NCBI GenBank assembly: GCA_013911715.1
Contig: JACEST010000071.1
Location: 1 to 10,256 of the forward strand
DNA: 10,256 nucleotides
Direction: 5' to 3'
Source of the DNA: Sphingopyxis sp.
GTDB taxonomy: Bacteria > Pseudomonadota > Alphaproteobacteria > Sphingomonadales > Sphingomonadaceae
Shown here in pieces: positions 5,614-10,256 of the stretch. The position numbers and the translations under genes were made by a program. Under the pieces are notes generated by a model. The model had not been told where the DNA came from, did not search any database, and saw only the letters and a list, made by a program, of their open reading frames with translations. The stretch's first letter is position 1, and every line of letters starts with the position of its first letter.

Positions 5614-5641
5614 ATGTAGCTACATTTGTTATAACCGTCAA
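5614..5641 (-). promoter_or_regulatory. Promoter and palindromic operator of the toxin-antitoxin operon
   Basis: On the operon strand a TTGACG (5636-5641) stands 17 bases before TACATA (5613-5618), a plausible -35/-10 pair although the -10 is poor. A perfect 12-base palindrome ATGTAGCTACAT (5614-5625) covers the -10, and a second palindrome GTTATAAC (5628-5635) lies in the spacer. Dimeric antitoxins commonly bind such sites to repress their own operon. The -35 contains the TGA stop codon (5638-5640) of the upstream LysR gene. Confidence 0.65.
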
Positions 5642-6552
5642 CGGTGCGCAAGGCCGCCGCAACTGGCTTTGAGCGCTGTCAGCAGATGGTCGACCAGCGC
5701 GTTGACGCGGGCCGGGCGGCGGCGGGTGGGAGGCATCACGATCTGGAGATTGGAACGGCCCAATTGCCAATCGGCGAGCACACGCATCAACCGCCCGTCG
5801 GCGAGCTCGTCCGCCACAATGAATTCGGGAAGCATTGCCAGCCCCTGCCCCGCAACCAGCATCGGCACCATGAGATCGCCATTGTTTGCAAACATCGGCC
5901 CGCCCGGTGTGGCCAGCGCAGTTTCGCCTGCGCGCGCAAAGCGCAGCGGCACGATCTGGCCGCGGTGACCATAGCCGATGACGCGGTGGAGGCCGAGGTC
6001 GAGCGGGTGGCGCGGCGTGCCGTGCGCCGTAAGATAAGCGGGACTGGCCACCAGCGCGAGCGGCACCGGCGCGACGGTGCGCGACAACAGGCTGGAATCG
6101 GGCATTTCGGCGATGCGCAGCGCCAGATCATAGCCGCCCGCGACAATGTTGCACTGATCGTCGCTGAGCATCACGTCGAGCGTAACATTGGGGTGCGCGG
6201 CGACAAAACTGGCGAGCGGGCCGCCGAGCACGCGAATGCCAAAACTCATCGGCGCGGTCAGGCGAATGGGACCGGCCAGCACGCCGCGTTCCTCTCGCGC
6301 GCCCTCCACCGCAGCCGCAGCAGCGGCGACCATCGCGCGGGCCTCGGGCAGCAGATCCTGGCCCGCCGTCGACAGCGTGACGCGGCGCGTGGTGCGGTGG
6401 AACAGCGCAAGGCCCATCGCCGCTTCGAGCCGCGCGACGGCTTTCGAAACGCTGGCGGGCGACACGCCGAGCGCAGCGGCCGCCCCGCCAAAGCTGCCCG
6501 CATCGGCGACGGCGGCGAACATCGCCCAGCCTTCATAATCGGGCAGCGCCAT
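5638..6552 (-). CDS. LysR-family transcriptional regulator, divergent from pirin and wrbA
   Basis: A 304-residue LysR regulator of standard size. The N-terminal winged helix-turn-helix is clear (FAAVADAGSFGGAAAALGVSPASVSKAVARLE at about 12-43, then LFHRTTRRVTLSTAG). The rest is the periplasmic-binding-protein-like effector domain in two lobes, from about residue 90 (IRLTAPMSFG) to the end. LysR genes placed divergently from pirin and quinone-reductase genes generally control them, often in response to electrophiles or redox stress; that role is inferred from position. The effector is unknown. The stop codon overlaps the -35 of the toxin-antitoxin operon that follows on the same strand, so readthrough could feed that operon. 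Confidence 0.93.
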   Translation of the reverse strand: MALPDYEGWAMFAAVADAGSFGGAAAALGVSPASVSKAVARLEAAMGLALFHRTTRRVTLSTAGQDLLPEARAMVAAAAAAVEGAREERGVLAGPIRLTAPMSFGIRVLGGPLASFVAAHPNVTLDVMLSDDQCNIVAGGYDLALRIAEMPDSSLLSRTVAPVPLALVASPAYLTAHGTPRHPLDLGLHRVIGYGHRGQIVPLRFARAGETALATPGGPMFANNGDLMVPMLVAGQGLAMLPEFIVADELADGRLMRVLADWQLGRSNLQIVMPPTRRRPARVNALVDHLLTALKASCGGLAHR

Positions 6553-6572
6553 GATTATGCTCCGTTTGGAAA

Positions 6573-6609
6573 TAATATCCTGCGATATAGCTTCTTATCG
6601 AAATTATCG
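6573..6609. promoter_or_regulatory. Candidate LysR operator between the regulator and pirin
   Basis: In the 120-base divergent spacer an AT-rich patch holds ATATC-CTGC-GATAT (6575-6588), then two direct TTATCG copies (6595-6600 and 6604-6609). All contain the same ATC/GAT half-site. LysR proteins bind T-N11-A sites, and one such spacing (T6573 to A6585) overlaps the inverted repeat. This is the most likely site for control of both directions, but the spacing is not a textbook match. Confidence 0.45.
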
Positions 6610-6672
6610 CCAGCGCCTATCTGGCGGTCATCCCGGCGGCACCAACCAACCCCGCCGATGCAGGAATGACCG

Positions 6673-7368
6673 ATGATCGACGTTCGCACTTTCGACAGTC
6701 TGGGCCATGCCGACCATGGCTGGCTCGACGCGCGGCACCATTTCAGCTTTGCGGGCTATCATGACCCCGACCGTATGGGCTGGGGCGCTTTGCGCGTCTG
6801 GAACGACGACAAAATTGCCGCCAAAAGTGGTTTTCCGCCGCACCCGCACCGCGACATGGAGATTATCACCTATGTCCGTTCGGGCGCGATCACCCACCGC
6901 GACAGCATGGGCAATGTCGGCCGCACCGAGGCCGGCGACGTGCAGGTGATGAGCGCCGGCAATGGCGTGACCCACAGCGAGTTCAACCTGGAGGATGCGG
7001 AGACCACGCTGTTCCAGATCTGGATCCTGCCCGACCGCCCCGGCGGCGAGCCCGGCTGGGGCCAGCGCCAATTCCCCAAGGCCGACCGCAGCGGCAAATT
7101 TGTGACGCTGGCGAGCGGGATGGCGAGCGATGACAGCCTGCCCATTCGCGCCAATGCCCGCGTTGCCGGTGCCACGGTCAGCGCGGGTGAGAGCGTCGCC
7201 TATGCACTGGGTGCGGACCGTCACGCCTATCTGGTCCCTGCCAGAGGTCAGGTGCGCGTCAACGGCACGCTGCTGAATGAACGCGACGGCGCGGCGATCC
7301 GCGATGTGGACAGCATCACCGTCGAGGCGTTGAACGACGCCGAACTGGTGCTGGTCGATAGCCTTTGA
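6673..7368 (+). CDS. Pirin family protein (quercetin 2,3-dioxygenase-like)
   Basis: A bicupin pirin of 231 residues, the size of E. coli YhhW. Four metal ligands of the N-terminal cupin are present at the canonical spacing: H57 and H59 in HPHRDME, H101 and E103 in VTHSEFN. Family phrases such as GWLDARHHFSF near the start and LFQIWILP mid-protein are intact. Some bacterial pirins oxidise quercetin using a bound metal; others act as redox-sensing partner proteins, so the true substrate here is uncertain. AGGA (6662-6665) lies seven bases before ATG 6673. An earlier ATG at 6666 is out of frame. It is probably co-transcribed with wrbA, which follows 117 bases later, and controlled by the divergent LysR gene. 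Confidence 0.93.
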   Translation: MIDVRTFDSLGHADHGWLDARHHFSFAGYHDPDRMGWGALRVWNDDKIAAKSGFPPHPHRDMEIITYVRSGAITHRDSMGNVGRTEAGDVQVMSAGNGVTHSEFNLEDAETTLFQIWILPDRPGGEPGWGQRQFPKADRSGKFVTLASGMASDDSLPIRANARVAGATVSAGESVAYALGADRHAYLVPARGQVRVNGTLLNERDGAAIRDVDSITVEALNDAELVLVDSL

Positions 7369-7381
7369 CCAGTTCCGAAAA

Positions 7382-7453
7382 CCGTTCGTGTCGAGCGTAG
7401 TCGAGACACCGTGCTTTAACGAGGGGTGTCTCGACTTCGCTCGACACGAACGG
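7382..7453. repeat. Long inverted repeat, family D, between pirin and wrbA
   Basis: Left arm 7382-7410 and right arm 7425-7453 are reverse complements over 29 bases with one mismatch (T7398 against T7437), around a 14-base loop. The arm core is TGTCGAGCG-x-AGTCGAGACA, a dispersed element type I recall from sphingomonad genomes. Each arm can also partly fold on itself (GTGTC with GACAC). It fills most of the spacer of a likely two-gene operon, and on the mRNA would give a very strong hairpin. There is no T-run after it, so attenuation or mRNA 3'-end protection is more likely than plain termination. Confidence 0.9.
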
Positions 7454-7485
7454 ACCAAATTGACCGAAAGTGAAAGGAAACTCCC

Positions 7486-8085
7486 ATGACCAAGACGCTG
7501 ATCCTCTATTATTCCTCCTATGGCCATATCGAGACGATGGCCGAGGCGATTGCCGAAGGCGTGCGCAGCGAGGGTGGCGAGGCCGTCATCAAGCGCGTCC
7601 CCGAAACCGCCCCCGAAGAGGTCGCCAAGACCGCGCATTTCAAGCTCGACCAGGCCGCCCCGATCGCCACCGTCGAGGAACTCAAGGATTATGACGCGAT
7701 CATCGTCGGCACCGGCACGCGCTTTGGCCGCATGTCGAGCCAGATGGCGGCCTTTTGGGACCGCGCCGGCGGGGTGTGGATGCGCGGCGAGCTGACCGGC
7801 AAGGTCGCGGCCGCCTTCACCAGCACCGCGACGCAGCACGGCGGGCAGGAAACGACGCTGTTCTCGATCATCACCAATTTGCTGCATTTTGGCACGACCA
7901 TCGTCGGGCTCGACTATGGCTTTGCAGGGCAAATGCGGATCGACGAAGTGACCGGCGGCGCACCCTATGGCGCGACGACCATCGCGGGCGGCGACGGCAG
8001 CCGCCAGCCGAGCGCGACCGAGCTCGACGGTGCCCGCTATTTGGGGGCCCGCGTCGCGCGGACGGCGGCGAAACTGGCAGGGTGA
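7486..8085 (+). CDS. wrbA: NAD(P)H:quinone oxidoreductase, WrbA type
   Basis: WrbA is a tetrameric FMN flavoprotein that reduces quinones by two electrons with NAD(P)H, avoiding semiquinone radicals. The length of 199 residues matches the family (E. coli 198). The FMN phosphate-binding loop follows the first beta-strand (ILYYSSYGHIETMAEAI, residues 5-21). GTGTRFGRMSSQMAAFWD and the HGGQETTLFSIITNLLHFG segment are the other FMN-site and active-site stretches, including the conserved His. ATG 7486 is preceded by AAAGGAAA at suitable distance. It sits behind pirin and the divergent LysR regulator, an arrangement widely seen in proteobacteria and consistent with a joint response to quinone or electrophile stress. 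Confidence 0.96.
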   Translation: MTKTLILYYSSYGHIETMAEAIAEGVRSEGGEAVIKRVPETAPEEVAKTAHFKLDQAAPIATVEELKDYDAIIVGTGTRFGRMSSQMAAFWDRAGGVWMRGELTGKVAAAFTSTATQHGGQETTLFSIITNLLHFGTTIVGLDYGFAGQMRIDEVTGGAPYGATTIAGGDGSRQPSATELDGARYLGARVARTAAKLAG

Positions 8086-8093
8086 TGCAAGGC

Positions 8094-8125
8094 AGCCGTG
8101 CTCCGGCGCACGCTGGAGCACGGCT
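8094..8125. repeat. Palindromic repeat, family B variant, between wrbA and tRNA-Arg
   Basis: AGCCGTGCTCCGGC (8094-8107) pairs with GCTGGAGCACGGCT (8112-8125) over 14 bp with one G-T-type mismatch, around the loop GCAC. The CTCCGGC and GGAGCACGGC parts are shared with the copies at 1373-1444. It lies 8 bases after the wrbA stop and 7 bases past the tRNA 3' end on the other strand, so it separates two convergent genes. There is no T-run on either side. Confidence 0.75.
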
Positions 8126-8132
8126 AGCGCAA

Positions 8133-8209
8133 TGGTGTGCCCGAGAGGATTCGAACCTCCGGCCCCCAGATTAGGAATCTGATGCTCTATCCTGCTGAGC
8201 TACGGGCAC
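8133..8209 (-). tRNA. tRNA-Arg (anticodon CCT)
   Basis: Read on the minus strand, the acceptor stem GTGCCCG/CGGGCAC (8209-8203 with 8143-8137) pairs perfectly. The D arm is GCTC-AGCAGGATA-GAGC, the anticodon stem TCAGA/TCTGG has one terminal T-G pair, and the loop TTCCTAA gives anticodon CCT (8175-8173), which reads AGG arginine codons. The T arm is GGAGG-TTCGAAT-CCTCT. The discriminator is A (8136), and CCA (8135-8133) is encoded in the DNA. No intron is seen. AGG is a rare codon in GC-rich genomes of this kind, so this is a minor isoacceptor. No integrase or duplicated 3' end lies nearby to suggest use as an attachment site. Confidence 0.97.
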
Positions 8210-8210
8210 A

Positions 8211-8232
8211 CGCGGGCAACGCATTACCCGCG
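8211..8232. other. Short inverted repeat between tRNA-Arg and the DUF1178 gene
   Basis: CGCGGG (8211-8216) and CCCGCG (8227-8232) form a 6-bp stem around a 10-base loop in the 37-base gap between the DUF1178 stop and the tRNA 5' end. It could help end the comF operon transcript, but there is no T-run. GC-rich sequence makes short pairings like this common. Confidence 0.3.
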
Positions 8233-8246
8233 CGCGCGGCGCTGCG

Positions 8247-8762
8247 TCAATTTGCTTGTTCGGGCGGAACGAACGGCACCAGCAGCGGCAGCGCGGCGAC
8301 GCCGTCTTCGTGGAGCGCGGCGGCCTCGTCGGGCGAGACGCTGCCGTGGATTAACTCGGCATCGGCGCGCCCTTCGTGCATCGCGCGCGCGGCGGGGGCG
8401 AAATCGCGGCCCACCCAGCGCGATTGCGGCAGCATTTCGGCCTGTTTGGCGGCGACAGCGGCGATCAGGGCGCGCATCATCGCCTCGCTTGGCGCGCCAG
8501 TGGGCAGGGCAGCGGTAGTCATCGTCACGCTATCGCCCGGATCGGCGACAGGTGCCGGCACAGGCAGATTCGGGGAAGCATCACCGCGCTGGTTGCCCTT
8601 GGCGGTCAGACGCGGGGCCATCACGGCTTTTTCAACTTCGCTGTCACTGCACACCGGACAGGCGATCAGGCGGCGCTCGCGCTGATCAACAAAGCCCGCC
8701 GAGCTGTTGAACCAGCCTTCGAACCGGTGGCCGTGCGAACAGGCAAGGTCGAACAGGATCAT
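8247..8762 (-). CDS. DUF1178 family protein
   Basis: A 171-residue conserved protein of unknown function. The N-terminus is the family hallmark: MILFDLACSHGHRFEGWF, then a Phe-Val-Asp-Gln segment and IACPVCSDSEVEKAVMAP. The Cys at residue 8, the GHxFEGWF motif and the CPVC pair suggest a small zinc-ribbon-like fold. The middle is a Pro/Ala-rich linker, and the C-terminal half is helical, with FAPAARAMHEGRADAELIHGSVSPDEAAALHEDG, also typical. The family is well conserved in alphaproteobacteria next to grxC and often a nitrilase-like amidase gene. The ATG at 8762-8760 overlaps the grxC stop as ATGA, so translation is probably coupled to grxC; no separate ribosome site is evident. Confidence 0.92.
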   Translation of the reverse strand: MILFDLACSHGHRFEGWFNSSAGFVDQRERRLIACPVCSDSEVEKAVMAPRLTAKGNQRGDASPNLPVPAPVADPGDSVTMTTAALPTGAPSEAMMRALIAAVAAKQAEMLPQSRWVGRDFAPAARAMHEGRADAELIHGSVSPDEAAALHEDGVAALPLLVPFVPPEQAN

Positions 8763-9046
8763 GCCGGGCGCCGGCGCAGCAGCGGGTCGAGCCCGCCTGC
8801 CGCATCAAGCGCGGCAAGATCGTCGCTGCCGCCGATATGGCGGCCATCGATGAAGATTTGCGGCACAGTGCGGCGGCCGCCCGCGCGTTCCACCATCGCG
8901 GAAAAGCCCTTGCTGTCCGTTGTCACGTCAATTTCGTTGAAATTGGCATGCTTATGGTTGAGCAACGCCTTGGCCCGCGAACAATAGGGGCAGAGATATT
9001 TGGTGTAGATGTCGATTTTGGGCATCGTCATATCCTTGTCACTCAT
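8759..9046 (-). CDS. grxC: Glutaredoxin 3
   Basis: A dithiol glutaredoxin that reduces protein and mixed disulfides with glutathione in the cytoplasm. The thioredoxin fold begins at KIDIYTKYLCPYC with the CPYC active site. The cis-proline motif TVPQIFIDG and the glutathione-contacting GGSDDL follow. The core is the usual size of about 85 residues. The ATG at 9046 overlaps the comF stop as ATGA. A second in-frame ATG at 9025 (MPKIDIY) has AAGGA seven bases before it and starts where the family normally begins, so it may be the main start. The gene lies between comF and the DUF1178 gene in one tightly packed transcript. Confidence 0.95.
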   Translation of the reverse strand: MSDKDMTMPKIDIYTKYLCPYCSRAKALLNHKHANFNEIDVTTDSKGFSAMVERAGGRRTVPQIFIDGRHIGGSDDLAALDAAGGLDPLLRRRPA

Positions 9047-9882
9047 CCCATATCGGAATCGATAGCGCCAAAGTCAAATGCGCTGACGTCGGGCGTGTCG
9101 GGAATCACGCGCGCAAAGGTCATTGCCGAGACGCGCGCCGCGCCGCTGCGCGCGAGCAAGCGAGCGCAGGCGCGCAGCGTCGCCCCGCTGGCATGGACAT
9201 CGTCGATCAGGATGGCGTGGCGGCCAATGAGCTGCGCCTTGGCAGGCGGCGTGAGCGCGAACGCCCCCTGCACCGCCTTGGCCCGCGCCTTGCGCCCGAG
9301 CCCGCGCAGCGACGGCGTGGCTTTGCGGCGCAGCAACAGGTCGTCGGCGCATTCAGCCTCGCTGGCGCGCGCCAGATGCCGCGCGATCAGCCCCGCCTGA
9401 TTGAAACCACGCGACCAGAGCCGCCAGCGGTGCAGCGGCACGGGGATGAGCAGCGGCGGCTCGCCCGCATCGTGCGTCAGCCGCGCGAGCGGACGCGCCA
9501 TCAGTTCGGCCATCAGCTGCGCATGGCCAAGCCGCCGCCCATATTTGAGCCGCAGCGCAACGCGGCGCGCGGCTGGACCATAGGCCAGCGCGGCGGGCGC
9601 GCCGTCGAACGGCGGCGGATCAGCAAGGCACGCGCCGCACTGCGCCGCGGGGTCGGGCACCAGCGTCGCGATGGGGATCGAACAGCGCGCGCAGGCGGGG
9701 CCGGCGAGAAAATCGAGCGCCGACCAGCAGCTGAGGCAAAAGCGATGGTCCGCCGCGACAATCACCCCGCATCCGGGGCAACGCGGCGGCAGGGCATAAT
9801 CGGCGATCAGCCGCACCCCCTGCACCACGGCCCGCAGCAGGCCGTCGGCAAAATTTGGTGCAAGTGGGGACCGTTCGTCCAT
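9043..9882 (-). CDS. comF: ComF family phosphoribosyltransferase-like protein
   Basis: ComF proteins combine an N-terminal zinc-binding region with a phosphoribosyltransferase-fold domain; in competent bacteria they assist uptake of transforming DNA, while in alphaproteobacteria the role is poorly known. Cysteine pairs CPGC, CLSC, CARC and CGAC within the first third are the zinc region. LIPVPLHRWRLWSRGFNQAGLIARHLA is the family core. The PRPP-binding loop is ILIDDVHASGATLRA, with the two Asp kept and His-Ala-Ser in place of the usual aromatic-Thr-Thr/Ser. ATG 9882 gives 279 residues. GTG 9915 would add 11 residues but leave only nine bases to the divergent gene. Neither has a clear ribosome site. 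It heads the comF-grxC-DUF1178 operon and ends in an ATGA overlap with grxC. Confidence 0.92.
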   Translation of the reverse strand: MDERSPLAPNFADGLLRAVVQGVRLIADYALPPRCPGCGVIVAADHRFCLSCWSALDFLAGPACARCSIPIATLVPDPAAQCGACLADPPPFDGAPAALAYGPAARRVALRLKYGRRLGHAQLMAELMARPLARLTHDAGEPPLLIPVPLHRWRLWSRGFNQAGLIARHLARASEAECADDLLLRRKATPSLRGLGRKARAKAVQGAFALTPPAKAQLIGRHAILIDDVHASGATLRACARLLARSGAARVSAMTFARVIPDTPDVSAFDFGAIDSDMG

Positions 9883-9924
9883 CACACGCTTGTGACGCGG
9901 TGCGCATGGCGGCACAAGGCCCGC

Positions 9925-10256
9925 ATGACCCAGCCCCCTCCCCTTTTCTCGGCGCGCCGCCGCCTAGCCCAGCGTGCTCGGCACCAAGGGGGCGACGACT
10001 TCATCACGCCGCTGATCGCCGAATCGCTGCTCGACCGGCTGGGCATGGTGACGCGGCATTTTGATCGCGCATTGCTGGTCGCGCCCCACGGACGCGCGCC
10101 CGCCCTGTCGCTACCGACGCTGGCCATGTCCACAGTGGTGCGCGACACGCTGCCCAACGCGGGCGAATTTGATCTGATCTTGTGGCCCGGCGGGCTCGAG
10201 GTGACCGACGATGTGCCCGGCGCGCTGTTGCGCGCGCCGGGCACATCGTCGGTCAC
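9925..10256 (+). CDS. SAM-dependent methyltransferase-like protein, incomplete and disrupted at the window end
   Basis: The frame opens at ATG 9925, with AAGG (9916-9919) five bases upstream, and stays open to the window edge. The start MTQPPPLFSARRRLAQRAR, the segment FITPLIAESLLDRLGMVTRHFDRALLVAP, and FDLILWPGGLEVTDDVPGALLRA resemble the BioC/NDUFAF5-like methyltransferases often divergent from comF in alphaproteobacteria. The usual SAM-binding Gly-rich loop is replaced by VAPHGRAP, so catalysis is uncertain; degenerate members exist. After GALLRA the family would continue with an Arg-Ala-Leu-x-Pro-x-Gly stretch, but here it turns into APGTSSV. Those codons are the reverse complement of the preceding ones, so the last 8 or so residues are probably not real. 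Confidence 0.7.
   Translation, partial: MTQPPPLFSARRRLAQRARHQGGDDFITPLIAESLLDRLGMVTRHFDRALLVAPHGRAPALSLPTLAMSTVVRDTLPNAGEFDLILWPGGLEVTDDVPGALLRAPGTSSV
10201..10256. repeat. Terminal perfect 25-bp inverted repeat (probable fold-back artefact)
   Basis: Bases 10201-10225 are the exact reverse complement of 10232-10256, around a six-base loop TGTTGC. The outer ends read GTGACCGACG and CGTCGGTCAC. Unlike the other repeats here, it lies inside a conserved coding frame, has no mismatches, and stops exactly at the last base of the window. This fits a palindromic read or amplification fold-back at a contig end better than a natural element. Confidence 0.75.

Noticed and set aside
4982..5968. Plus-strand open frame of 328 codons across the toxin-antitoxin region
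   Set aside because: It runs antisense through doc, the antitoxin, their operator and the end of the LysR gene, which is not plausible for a real gene.
5644..6669. Plus-strand open frame of 341 codons opposite the LysR gene
   Set aside because: His/Arg-rich shadow translation of a well-supported LysR gene; no recognisable domain.
540..7453. Repeats considered as parts of a CRISPR array
   Set aside because: The copies are isolated, belong to different families, are not regularly spaced and have no cas genes nearby.
6628..8121. Minus-strand open frame of 497 codons opposite pirin and wrbA
   Set aside because: It lies antisense to two firmly identified genes, runs through the family-D inverted repeat, and its product shows no family motif. 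Long antisense frames are expected in GC-rich DNA with strong third-position bias.
8133..8209. tRNA-Arg as a possible integration site for a mobile element
   Set aside because: No integrase gene, no duplicated tRNA 3' end and no change in gene character on either side within this window.

Overview
The window looks like chromosomal DNA of a GC-rich alphaproteobacterium of the order Sphingomonadales (Sphingopyxis-like). Three things point there: a CtrA master cell-cycle regulator almost identical in core sequence to the Caulobacter protein, the comF-grxC-DUF1178 gene cluster, and several families of double-palindromic intergenic repeats typical of sphingomonads. The assignment is by recognition, not by a search.

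Layout, left to right. The window opens inside the signalling domain of a methyl-accepting chemotaxis protein (1-515, +). A short-chain dehydrogenase (668-1360, +) overlaps or abuts a secreted subclass-B3-like metallo-beta-lactamase (to 2342, +), followed by prmA, the ribosomal protein L11 methyltransferase (2458-3432, +), and a small exported Arg/Tyr/Gly-rich protein of unknown function (3537-4082, +). A two-way terminator separates these from ctrA (4153-4860, -). The ctrA upstream region holds a perfect CtrA box (TTAA-N7-TTAAC on the coding strand), a half-site and a GANTC methylation site, so the gene appears autoregulated. Upstream of ctrA is a toxin-antitoxin operon, an AbrB/MazE-fold antitoxin plus a Doc/Fic toxin (5605 to 4988, -), with a palindromic operator over its promoter.

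Next is a classic redox module. A LysR regulator (5638-6552, -) is divergent from a pirin (6673-7368, +) and a WrbA-type NAD(P)H:quinone oxidoreductase (7486-8085, +). A tRNA-Arg(CCT) gene (8133-8209, -) follows. A tight minus-strand operon, comF - grxC - DUF1178 (9882 to 8247), is joined by two 4-base ATGA stop/start overlaps. Divergent from comF, an incomplete SAM-dependent methyltransferase-like gene starts at 9925.

Two features go beyond routine annotation. First, four junctions between plus-strand genes carry palindromic repeats from four different families, several of them touching expression signals. A fifth repeat lies between wrbA and the tRNA, and a decayed copy lies after prmA. Second, the last 56 bases form a perfect 25-bp inverted repeat ending exactly at the window edge and destroying a conserved reading frame. 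This looks like a fold-back assembly or amplification artefact at a contig end. I found no CRISPR array, insertion sequence, prophage or evident new defence system. The toxin-antitoxin pair is the only defence-like locus.
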